Assembly (NCBI GenBank): GCA_905250885.1
Contig: CAJNOQ010002618.1
Coordinates: 1 to 23,434, forward strand
Direction of reading: 5' to 3'
DNA from: Didymodactylos carnosus
Taxonomy: Eukaryota > Rotifera > Eurotatoria > Philodinida > Philodinidae
DNA: 23,434 nucleotides
Shown: piece by piece, positions 1-10,262 of the stretch
Layout: every line of letters begins with the position of its first letter
How positions within the stretch are numbered: position 1 is the stretch's first letter
Position numbers and translations under genes: made by a program
Notes under the pieces: model-generated
Told to the model about the DNA's origin: nothing
Seen by the model: the letters and a program-made list of their open reading frames with translations, nothing else
Databases searched by the model: none

Positions 1-23
1 TCAAGCGTTTCAAAAATCAATAA

Positions 24-429
24 ATTTTCATAATAGCCACAAAACCAGATCAAAAACACAAAAAAATATATATAAAAAATCATTATTTTAACACGGCGCA
101 CGAACTTTTTCCTCAACCTAATATTGCTAGATATATTACAGGATATTGCTCAAGTTATCGATTATTAGACGACAATATGTTAAAGATACTAATTTATTTC
201 TAAATACAAAATATCAGACAGATTCTGATTCAATAATAAAATATGATAAGATATTACCACCGAATCCGGACTATGTCAATGATGAAGTGAATAATTTATA
301 TGACTTACAGAAGGTACTAATCTAATGCTAGGCAAAATATTAAAATTACATAAAAATAACCGTTTATCATCGTCATTCGGTGCACATGAACGGCAACGAA
401 GTGTATATGCTTTTATAAGCCAATTATAA
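24..429 (+). pseudogene. Possible frame-broken 3' end of an unrecognised gene
   Basis: Three open stretches follow each other on the plus strand in three frames: about 24-194 (contains HELFPQPNIARYITGYC), about 131-331 (contains KYDKILPPNPDYVNDEV) and 325-429 (contains SSFGAHERQRSVYAFISQL, then TAA). Each reads like ordinary protein, but the frame changes occur within overlaps or gaps too short for an intron, so splicing does not join them. This fits a decayed gene copy, or a gene with assembly indels, whose 5' part lies left of the window. I do not recognise the family. Chance open frames in AT-rich DNA remain a real alternative. It is convergent with BAG6, whose stop lies about 410 bp further on. 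Confidence 0.3.
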
Positions 430-838
430 ACCATATTTATAAGTGAAAGTCGCTGGGGATTATCTTTGTTCTTATCTAGGCTTATTCGTCCGAGCGACAT
501 ATTCGAGTCATACTGTTGTCTCTATATCGGATTCAGCTTAACGGTGTACTTTTAAGCAACGTTCTCCATGTTATCATTGGTCGAAAGTTGAAAGAAAGTA
601 TTTTTTATTTTTTAAAAAAACATTTTGAAAGCAAATCCATACTATTTAGCATAGTTTATTTAAAAGTAAAAAGAGATATATAGAAACTCGAATATTAAAA
701 TTTTATTGATTTGTTAGACAGAGAGTCATAAAACAAGAAATATGATATTGTACGTACTTGTATAAAAATTTTTTGTCTGATCTTAATAGAATGTATACAT
801 CATTATCTTTGTTATCGTTATTGAAAAAGAAGTGTGAT
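430..838. other. Convergent 3' spacer with BAG6 poly(A) candidates
   Basis: No gene is seen here. On the minus strand it is the 3' flank of BAG6. Minus-strand AATAAA hexamers (TTTATT on plus) occur at 702-707, 655-660 and 604-609, roughly 130-235 nt past the BAG6 stop, and are candidate polyadenylation signals. A further hexamer overlaps the stop codon itself (838-843). Confidence 0.4.
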
Positions 839-3800
839 TTATTCTTCTAAATACCGTTTTGTATTTGGCATGTGGAGGTGCACTTTTTCATAATCACGAT
901 CATTTTTTAAACGTAATTCTAATAGACGTTTTAATTCTTGGTCAAATGTTTGTAATAGCTCAGGTGATGAAGCCATATGACGTATACTATCAGAATCTGG
1001 TAATTGTGAATGGGTATTCGATGAGTGAGAGGCACGAATCAGTATATTATTTAATAAATTTGTTGATGTTAAATCTTCACGGATATATACACGTCGTCGT
1101 TTTGTAGGTATACCATCTTTGTAAGCATCGCTGAGTGGTGATTGAGGATGAGTATGATTTTGAGTGACAACATCACGAACAACGATTGGCACCCACTCCT
1201 AAAAGAAATAATATAAATAAACATAAACATTAGAAATCCATTCTATCTTGTTCGACTTACTTCTGGTAAACTCGCTTGCCATGTGTTATTTTCTTGACCT
1301 GTTCTCGTTGTTAATTGTTGTTGTCTTCCATTATCCGTCTTATTTACAATCGTTGATGTTTGTGGTGATGAATTAACTCTGGTTGACATAGTATACATCC
1401 CTCCATTGTTAGTAGCCGAGGAAATTGCTGATTCAGTAAGATAAGATGAAATATTAGAAGGTGATGAACGTATGCCAGAAAAGGCATGTGTTAAAGCTCT
1501 ACGTAAATAAGTTTCACTCCATGTCAGAATTATTGGGTTCGTTGTACGAAATATAGTGCGCTGTAAAAGAAGAAATTAAAAAATATTTTAACATTGTTTG
1601 TAACAAATCGAGATACATACATTACGATTTAACAGATATTCAATAGCTGCTGGTTCACCATCTACGAAACAATGTGATGTTAATGATAGATATTCATTGC
1701 GTGCAGAGATTAATTGTTGGCGAAAATGATCAAACCACACGTTATCATCTGAAATAATAAAACAAGTAATAGTCTTACGTTTAATACCAAATGTCTGATT
1801 ACCATCGTGGAATATTGTATTGAGAATAAGACGTCCATGATGCATAAAAAAACGTTTCATCACATTTTCCAAATTTATATTTGGTTTTAGGCGAAGTTCG
1901 TTCTGTAAAACAGAGAGTAAAATTAAAAGTAAGCTTAATCATCAATACTTTTGTTTACTTAATAATTACGAGTGAGGTTTCTTGAATGAAGGGTTGATAC
2001 AATTTCTCACATAATTCATCGATTGTCATGGGTGTTATCGGTCTTCCATGTAATACATTATTTCTTAAAATCGAAAGAAAGTTGTAGTGTAACGGTGTCG
2101 ATCCCTTTCTAATGTTACATACTGTAAATAACTGGTAGCTGATCGTCTGGCTTGGTTGAATCTTGAATCAACTATTGGATTGCCTAGTATAAGATCCCAA
2201 ACATCAGAAAATCTCATTTGTGCTGTCATGACAGAAAATAGTTCACGAATTAAACATGTCTCTAGATAAAACAAAAATTATCCTTTAGACTCCGTGGTTC
2301 AACACACAACTCCAAAATATACGTACTAATTATCGAGAGGAATATGTCTAATACTTACCATTACTATTGCCTGAGTCAAAATCTTCTCCAAAACGTTGCA
2401 TAAATGCTCCAATCGTTAGATTGTTCAATTCAGGATTTTCAGGACCACTGCCTAATAATCTCAACAATTCTAAATGATGCACAGTTTTTTGAGCAAATAA
2501 AAGGTATTTAAGAATGAAAACATGTAAATACAAGTAAAAACCGAGAGCTTACCAATCAACATTTGTCCTGTGTTTGTATCTTCTCGACTTAAAGTTATTG
2601 TCGTCGTAGATGAAGATGTGTTTGTTGGTGTTGTTGATGAAGCAGATGTGGTTGAGGAGGTTAAAGGGGTAGCTATGGATGAGCGGTCTGTTGGATTTAG
2701 TGAGTCAAATGTGGCTCCAGTCAACGTTAATTCTTGAACGATGCTTCCAATTGTTCGCGCAACGCCAGTAAAATCAAGACCCATCGGATTTTGAGTTACA
2801 TTCATTGCTGCACTTGGATTTGCGTTTGTTTCAGATACTGGTATGGATGTAGAAGATTCATGTGCTGTTGTGTTCACAGCTGGAATTGAATTTGCATTAT
2901 TGGTAACAAGTATCGGTGTTGGCACTTCATTTGCATTCATTTGACCTACATTCACTAAAGCAAAAGGTTTAGATTTCTATTACTAATAGAAAAAGTAATC
3001 TAACTGTAAATAACACTTAAACGCGAAGATCAATATGTTATTTGAAAAATACTCATTTCCTTTGAGATGAAAGCTCTTGTATTTTTCAAATAACATATTG
3101 ATATTCTCGTTTAAATATTATTTATATGTGTAAATCTTCTTTCTAACTTACATCTTATACGACCAGTTCCACTTCTCAAAACACCAGGTAATATTTGTGA
3201 TAAAACTTGGGATAAAATTGTATTCTAAATAAGAAAAGCTTTAGACATGAACACTTGACTAGCTGTTCCAAAAATGTACTTTTACCTGTACTTGTTGTGC
3301 TTCTGCATTTTGTTGATTGTTCGTTGGTTGTACCGGTGTTTGTTGATTATCTGGCCAAGACGATGCCGCTGAGGATTGTTCCTGTGGTGATGGTTGTGGT
3401 TGTGATTGCTGAGAAATATCTGTTGATGCTGAGATAACCATTGGAATTTCAAATGAGTGTGCTGTCATAAATGATTGTCCATTATTTGGGGAAAATAATG
3501 GTACTCCTGAGGGAGGCATACCACCTGAAGACATAATAAAATCATTAGGCGTATCGGACGAGAACTGTGAGTGTTGTTGTGGGTGATGTTGATGAATAAA
3601 TGCGCCTTGACCAGCTGGATGACGATGTCTTCCGCGACGAGTAAAAACATGATGGCCTCTTTCGTGTCCAAAAACTTCATTACCTGCTGTGCGAGAACGT
3701 ATCATATGAGTGAAATAGCGTGAAGAACATGGTAGAGAACGATCAACGCTTTCTATAAATAAGAATAAAATAAACTATTAATCCAATCACAAAATAAGTA

Positions 3801-6721
3801 AATACTAACGTAGAATTGTTGTTCGTTGTCCAGGAATCATTAATCTACCTTGAAGTGGATGGTCATGACCACTCGCCATGGCGAACATTGTTGCTGGATG
3901 TGATGGATCGTCTGTAGGTGGCTGAGATATTGAACTAGAGGAACTAGTAGATGGACTCGCATCAGCTGATCTTGAGCGAAATGAATGATCGTCAAGAACA
4001 AAATGTTCATCTTGAGGATTCATATTAACAACTCCGTTTGGCATAACAAATCTTGCATGAATAGGCATGTGTGGATTCCTTGCTGATATACCTACAGGAA
4101 GATACGATGATAGATTATTGTTATTTGATGGTAATTGTGTTGAAAACGATACATTCGTTGGACCACTTGCAACATCTACTGCTCCCGTTGGTCGACTCAG
4201 TTGAGCAAAGTGTTCTAGTGTTCAAAGAATAAAGATTACACACAGGTATTAATTTAATGCTTGCTCATATCAGCATCAATACCTTGTACACGTTGTGCAA
4301 TTGAGGCAGCAAAATTAGCATCAAACGGTCCCTCATTCATTTGTATAGATCCAGGTTGTCCATTTGCATTAGCTGGAAAAAACACAAATCCAGGCGTTTT
4401 GGTAATACAGATCTACAACCGTTCTTTAATTTCTTTAGTCTAGTCTCTTACCTGGTCTTTGACCCATAATCACAGTTGCATTTGGTGGTAAACTGCTGAG
4501 ATCCACCGGTAAGCCAGAAAGATTTTGTATTCCTGCTGGCACCGATGACGCTCCATCGGATGCTTGAACATCAGCAACTATTTGAGCAGACACTTGATTT
4601 AGTGTGATGCCAGCCGGAACCATTTCTACGAATGTCCATGGAACACCAAGATTGAACGCCATCGGCTGCATGTTCGACATCGATGATGAGGTGGCAGACG
4701 TTGACGACGCGGTTGATGACTGTTCAGTATTATTTAACGTCTTTAAGAAGGAAAACTTTCTGATTATAAGAAAATAACAAATGAACAAACAAGTGCTGAC
4801 ACATACCATGCCAGGCACCAATGGACGAAGAACCATAGGCGCAGGATGGAAGGGCACTACACCTTGTGCCATTCGTGGATGAAATCCCATTTGTGCTGCT
4901 CCAGAAAGAGAGACTGGACCCATAATTCGTGCCGTTGTAACAGCTGCAGGCTGTTGAAAAACAGAAAAGTACATTAAGTGTTTGAAAAGACCTGTAGCTT
5001 CCTTGAACAAACTCTTCTGATAGTGGAAACTGGAACTCGTGGAGCTGATGGAATATTTTGATCTGCAAGCAAACTAGCACTTTGAACTGGACCCGTCATA
5101 CTTGATGGCGCTAAACTCGTCGGTTCTCCGAGATGAACGTCACGGGTTTCTAAGGGTTGCTCCAAATTGATACTGAAATCAGTTACATTATGATAGACAT
5201 GAGAAATTAAATGTAGCGATTCATTGTACAACGAATAAAAACGTCGTCGACCGGCTAAATCATCACCCTCAACATAAAGGACAGATTTAAAGTTAATAGA
5301 CCAAAAAGACACAAGACTAACAATTTTCAACTTACAAACGATTCATTATGTGATATTGTTCGCATATATTCTTGAAAATACTTATTCAAACGTCGTTGTT
5401 CAGAATCAATGGAATGCATTAGGTCTGCTAAATCTCGAGCAGTATGACTAAAGTCATAAAATTATTATCGATCTTCAGAAATAGCCTTGAAATCTTCACT
5501 GACTTAGTTACTGGTGCTGAAGATTCATTTGGCGCTGTTGTTGACTGTACAATTGTCTGCAATGTCGACGCTTGAAGATCATCTGCATCCATCTCGTTTA
5601 TGATATCTTCAAACGTTGCAGATGATGAAGCTGATGAGTCTACATCCCCCGTTTGATTTTGTTGCCCAGTGTTTCCTGCTGTTGATGTTGGCAAACGAAA
5701 ATTTGATTCGACTAATTGCTATAAATAAAAATTTTCCTAACGAACGAATACAGTAGAAGAAAAAGAAAACAAACTCCGCACCTCAAGTCGATTAAGTCGT
5801 AAACGTAAACGAGATAACATACGTCCAATAGAACGAAACCGTTCACGTAACTCATGTTGTTGTAAATATTGTGAGACACTGCCAAAATCAATTTGAATAT
5901 CAACACCTTGACCATCAGACTAAAATGAGCAGAGAAGAAAAATCACATAATATATTAATTGATTGATATAAAAAATAGCCAACTCACAGCTATCGATGTG
6001 TTGACACGAGCTTGTCGTCCAATATCGCCAAGATCATTCAACAAATTTTGAACTAGATCCTGTATAAATGAAATAACAAGGATAAACATATATATGCTAT
6101 CTAACGAGATATATAACAATGGATCAATTTTTACTAAATAATGTATTTTTAAAAAGTGACATATACTTGAACATTATTCGTGTTCAAATTGACGGCTCCT
6201 GGAAATGAATTGATAAATACACTAGTTGTTTCATTGATTTCATCCAACGTTAACTGATTCGTATTGATATCAGATGCTACACCAGAAGACCCATTGTTAG
6301 TGTTTTGTGACGGAGGTGGTTCAGCACGTTCGACAAAATGAACAGTTTTATTCTGAATGTCTGAAGAAAAAACCTGTAATTAAATTCGAAATTAAAAGAG
6401 ACCATAGTTTCAACTTACTGCTATCAGCAAGTTTTGTTTCATCTTGTAAAACTTTTCCTTGAAATATCAGCCGTTGGCGTTCGACCGGTATATTCTAGAA
6501 AAAAGCAGCCGCTGTGTGAATAAATACGCATGTAAATGAATTAATTACTTACTAATTCATTACGTAAACGTTCTTTAAATTGTTGAACAGTTTCCTACAA
6601 TATAAAATTAAAAAAAAAAACATAATATAGAACACAACACTACTTATCGATTGATTACCGATTGTTCAACTTCATATTTCCGTGAATCACCGCTCAAAAA
6701 TTTTAAGGTAAATTCTAGCAT
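839..6721 (-). CDS. BAG6: BAG6 (Scythe/BAT3) large proline-rich chaperone, complete, 22 exons
   Basis: BAG6 holds exposed hydrophobic segments of new tail-anchored or mislocalised proteins and passes them to the insertion pathway or to degradation. Exons in transcript order: 6721-6659, 6594-6553, 6494-6419, 6360-6167, 6059-5988, 5919-5782, 5718-5504, 5447-5336, 5267-5013, 4950-4807, 4740-4452, 4372-4283, 4214-3810, 3752-3286, 3224-3152, 2954-2553, 2469-2359, 2261-2123, 2063-1970, 1902-1621, 1560-1261, 1198-839; together 1,440 codons plus stop. An N-terminal ubiquitin-like domain (residues 1 to about 75) carries RQRLIFQGKVLQD at 41-53 and HFVERA at 68-73. The middle is low complexity: Ser/Thr-rich in exons 11 and 16, Gln/His-rich in exon 14. 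The last exon has EWVPI, PLSDAY (about 1342-1347) and the basic nuclear-localisation motif KRRR (1354-1357), followed by the C-terminal BAG-like helices, in the same order as human BAG6. The human protein is 1,132 aa, so this one is longer, mainly in the linker. Junctions of exons 7/8 and 9/10 are the least certain. Confidence 0.92.
3007..3124. repeat. Foldback hairpin in BAG6 intron 15
   Basis: Arms 3007-3052 and 3079-3124 are inverted copies: the inner 24 nt (3029-3052 / 3079-3102) are perfect and the outer part has about 4 mismatches over 22 nt. The loop is 26 nt. The host intron (2955-3151) is 197 nt, about three times its neighbours, and removing the hairpin brings it near normal size. 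This fits a small MITE-like insertion or an inverted duplication. No convincing target-site duplication was seen. Confidence 0.75.
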
Positions 6722-7917
6722 GTTACAATATATATATTGATCTAAAATATAATCAATACTGGTACCATACATCTCCAACAGAAGGAACATCCTTTCAAAT
6801 TTGTCGTTTTAATTAAACTAGCACACAAAATAATCACCATACTGTTAACGATTTTATCTTTTAACTGGTTATAGAGAAAATACATGACGGTGTCTGATCT
6901 GGCTTAACGTGCTAAAATATCTCCACAAAAAAAGTTGACATATGAGATTCCCGAACAAGATAAATAAATACGTTTTACTTCAACTCTTTGTTTTATTCGT
7001 TGTATTCATAGGGAACTTTTATCGAAATATCACAACGTCGAGATCATGCAATATATATCCATAGTCCATTTTAAGACTTTCACTCGTGATCACGTTTGAA
7101 AAATATGAGGAGAAAAAGTTTCGTGGACATTTCACGGCTTCTCAAAGGTGAAAAATTTGTTCACACATGTTCACACACTATTTCACGATCTTTATGTGTC
7201 CACATTATATTTCACAATTGTACTGTTAAAATTTTCCTATGAGTAGTATAACAACGAAAGGGAACAATGACAAAGCTATAGTATTATTATTGTATGATTA
7301 TATCAGAAGCCCACGGCAGCGAATTAAAAAAATGCTTTAGGATGCGCTGACTAATATAAACTAGTAGTGATCATTCCATGGATTTTAACTATATGAACTG
7401 TGTATATATAAAATTGACTTAATTGCATAATTGCTTTTTGTCCTATAACAAATCAGTTACAAACAATGATAAATCAGAAATTGATGAAATATTTAAACTT
7501 AATAATGATGAAGAGTATGAATTTATATAACAATGATCTAGAAGTTTTTCAACAACGTTAGGAGTAAATTTCTCAATACAAATTAATGTTAATGTAACTT
7601 TATGAAACATATCTTGAGAGATAGAAGTGTTTAGAATTGAATAAAATGAACTTATTACATTCTAGTTTATTTAAAATAATCATCAATTATTTTTGAGAAC
7701 TGGTGATGAGCAAATGTTATAGAAGTAAGTAAGAATTAATTTTGATTAGAAAAGTACTGAAAAGACTGAAATCAATGCTGATATTTATAACCAGAATTTT
7801 AATAGATAAGTACCAACCGCATAACTATCTGAGAGAAATTCTAGACTTCAGTTTCAACATGAGCACATGCTCTTAATATTTGTCACCTCGTAAACTGAAA
7901 TGTTGTTTTGATGATAT
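6722..7917. other. BAG6 upstream region, no gene seen
   Basis: This is the 5' flank of BAG6 (minus strand). No chain of open frames with matching splice sites was found on either strand. Around 7120-7220 there are several copies of a short TTCAC-type word, too irregular to call a tandem repeat. The BAG6 promoter should lie here, but no core element can be singled out in such AT-rich sequence. Confidence 0.4.
6742..6752 (-). promoter_or_regulatory. Splice-acceptor-like site 20 nt before the BAG6 start
   Basis: Read on the minus strand, TTATATTTTAG ends at 6742 and leaves a 20-nt leader before the ATG at 6721-6719. It matches the acceptors used inside the gene (T-rich then AG). It may be the 3' end of a 5'UTR intron or a spliced-leader trans-splice acceptor. 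Confidence 0.4.
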
Positions 7918-7925
7918 CCCTTGAA

Positions 7926-8267
7926 TAGAGATGTGCAAAGCAACTGATTTTTGTGCCTTGTCATGTAAAAATCTCCGTGGTCTGGGACCTGTCCTTTACG
8001 AAATTTTCTCGCGTCGTGTTTTGCTTTTCAGTGTGGGATGTAAGTTATTCGATTCTACTAGAAACACATATATAAAAATTATATTTCATATCCGAAACTT
8101 CATAATAATAAAATAACATCATCGACTTTTCTCTAGCAATAAGTCTTGTGCTTTCCTGATCGTTTGCAAAATAATTGCCTGTAGAAAGATTTATGCTGCT
8201 CTGTCCTGCTCATATACACTTTATGACCTAGTTCTGCGGCAGAGTAAGGTCCACCTGCATATCTCTA
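7926..8267. mobile_element. Probable non-autonomous hAT-type MITE, 342 bp
   Basis: The left end TAGAGATGTGCA and the reverse complement of the right end, TAGAGATATGCA, match at 11 of 12 bases. The flanking octamers are CCCTTGAA (7918-7925) and CTCTTGAA (8268-8275), 7 of 8 identical, which fits the 8-bp target-site duplication of the hAT superfamily. A at position 2 and G at position 5 of the termini are typical of hAT ends. There is no transposase-like reading frame inside; the single 61-codon open frame (7931-8116) has no recognisable motif. So it looks like an internally deleted or miniature copy. The terminal repeats are short and copies elsewhere cannot be seen from here. Confidence 0.6.
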
Positions 8268-8492
8268 CTCTTGAACACATAGTCGATTAAGGAACATAGT
8301 ATATGATCGACAACGCACCAGTAAGGATTCCACACCGATTATTTCAAAACGATGCTAAACTGCTTAATGATAATGCAAAATGGACGCTGAACTAGGAGTA
8401 AAAGAAAGCACCAATTAAATTTACAAGAAACCAAATTGAGATGATATGAGCTAAATTGTGTCTTAATCTGTTATTAATTCGTGCCCAGGTCG

Positions 8493-8577
8493 GGCCGTAC
8501 GCGCACATTACGCTCTGTATACAACGTACACATCACGTGCGTCATGCATATCATGCGTACAATGCGCACCATGTACC
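8493..8577. repeat. Alternating purine-pyrimidine patch
   Basis: Runs of 7-12 strictly alternating purine/pyrimidine bases follow one another with single-base slips, including CGTACGCGCACA near the start and a degenerate nonamer of the form ATGCGTACA / ATGCGCACC near the end. GTACGCGCAC recurs at about 8658-8667. The patch is much richer in C and G than its surroundings. Such sequence can adopt left-handed (Z) DNA; whether it does so here is inference. Confidence 0.5.
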
Positions 8578-9576
8578 ATTTTTAGAGGTTTATCATAGAT
8601 CTCAGATAAACATGTTACTATGGAACTGTAGAGAAATGAAATCAGGTTACGCTCGGTACGCGCACGGGCGTAGCGCTCTACCCCGGTATATAATAATGAT
8701 CCAAGTACTTACTTGTCAAACGTTGAATGGCAGTTCCAAATATAATCAAAAGAATAACTTAATAGTATGTCAAGAATTTATCTCGTAGAAAAGTTTTGAA
8801 ATCATATTCAATTTTAACATAGTGAGAAATAGAAAACGGACACCTGTCTATAATGATCTGATCTTCCTTATATGTTGAGAAAACAAGTTTTATGTCATCG
8901 GAGAAGTCGACTAATTTCTCTCATCAGAGTAACCAGAAGCAAATTCATCGAGAAAAAAGAATACGACATCAATCGCACATTTTGTTTTTGATCTGCGACG
9001 GGAGCGAGAATGCATTTTGAAATAATGTTTTTTTCTATCAATAGTGAGATCTCAACTATATTCTCAAACTTGAAGAAATATTTAGTAATAGTACAAGTCG
9101 CTAAAATTTTAATATTTAAGTCTGTTTTCTGTAAGTTCGTAACGCTCATTATTTCTTTTACCAAACATGAGATGATTCATCAAAATCAAAAATTTTCTGG
9201 TGATGGATAGAGCTGATAGAACTCTATAATAAATACGCAGAATGATCGGCACAGCCTTAATGATTACCTAGAAAAACGTGACTATATGAAATAAGATATA
9301 AGTTTGTTACGCTCGGACAAGCCGAATTTGAACTCAAACGAGTGTTATGTACCAGCTGTTTGCCAGTACACATCAGTATACATGTTCCAGAAGGAAAAAA
9401 ATTCTCCTATATTTTACCGTTCAACGAGAGAAAATCTAGCGCTAAACAGTTTCAAATAGAGTTTGAGAAAGAATACAGTTTTAAACAGTTATCATATTGA
9501 ATAATTTCTTGTTTCTGTCATGCATCAATTATTCATAGATAAGAGATGAACTAATCTTTCGTTATTTTATTGTTTC

Positions 9577-9640
9577 GTCAAAAAAACGCCATATGCAAAA
9601 TATATAAAATGTGGCCTTTATTTATGTAGATTTTTTTGAC
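9577..9640. repeat. Small perfect inverted repeat
   Basis: GTCAAAAAAA at 9577-9586 is the exact reverse complement of TTTTTTTGAC at 9631-9640, with 44 nt between. The A/T-run content makes chance occurrence plausible. No gene is attached. Confidence 0.35.
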
Positions 9641-10248
9641 AACGTATAACAAGCGACAAACTTTGTGCTATTGTAAGTTAAGTCATCTAGAAAAGATAAG
9701 TAGTCGAGAATTTTCCTTCTAACAATCGCAACTGTCAATAACGCTTTTCAAGCCAAAAAAAAGCTCACAATTATGTGATTATAGATATAATAGATCTTGG
9801 GAAGAAAAATAATTAACGTAGACATTTAGTATCTTGGTTGTATGTGATCAAATCAATATCCAAGTGGGTTGTAAAATGTACGCGTGTTCCTAACATTTCT
9901 TGCACATGCAAAACAAAAGCGCGAGAATTAGTATATTCAGAATATGTACACTTTTGTTTGAAGAAACATGGATAAAGTGGGTATTTGGAAACAATTTTTA
10001 GTGGAGGTTTCTTTGTCAACTATCATTGGACAATCATTATTCAGTCGTTAAATCACTAACCAAAAGCATAGCAACATCGTTGGTTACCTGTCTGAACTGT
10101 CTTTTTCACCGATCGTTTCTGAAGAACAGATCGGAGAAAGAACAACTGCTCACTATAATTACATAACTATTCTTGGTACCATGAAATTCTAGTGCTATCT
10201 TGAATGATGAATGAATGATTATAGCTTTTTCATTACAAAATTAAAATT

Positions 10249-10262
10249 GTTTTCACTTTTAG
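10249..10262 (+). promoter_or_regulatory. Splice acceptor abutting the CCDC138 start codon
   Basis: GTTTTCACTTTTAG ends at 10262 and the ATG begins at the next base. It has the pyrimidine run plus AG of the internal acceptors. It is either the end of a 5'UTR intron or a spliced-leader acceptor that leaves no native leader. Confidence 0.5.

Larger units (their letters stand above)
8268..10248. other. Intergenic region, no gene recognised
   Basis: About 2 kb between the MITE and CCDC138. It holds the alternating purine-pyrimidine patch at 8493-8577, a second GC-rich patch at 8644-8690 and a small inverted repeat at 9577-9640. The word TTACGCTC recurs at about 8508, 8647 and 9307, which hints at dispersed copies of an old repeat. 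Short open frames occur on both strands (for example 9813-10019 minus), but none has splice partners or a familiar motif. Confidence 0.4.

Noticed and set aside
4730-5080. Second minus-strand frame overlapping BAG6 exons 9-11
   Set aside because: It reads through predicted introns in another frame and does not fit the phase-matched exon chain.
8456-8788. Plus-strand open frame of 110 codons
   Set aside because: It crosses the alternating purine-pyrimidine patch, giving a His/Tyr/Ala low-complexity product. It has no homologous motif and no splice partners.
9813-10019. Minus-strand open frame of 68 codons before CCDC138
   Set aside because: It is isolated, without convincing splice sites or a family I recognise, and such frames are expected by chance in AT-rich DNA.
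10109-10136. Short stem CCGATC...GATCGG upstream of CCDC138
   Set aside because: Only six perfect pairs followed by mismatches; too weak to call a functional hairpin.
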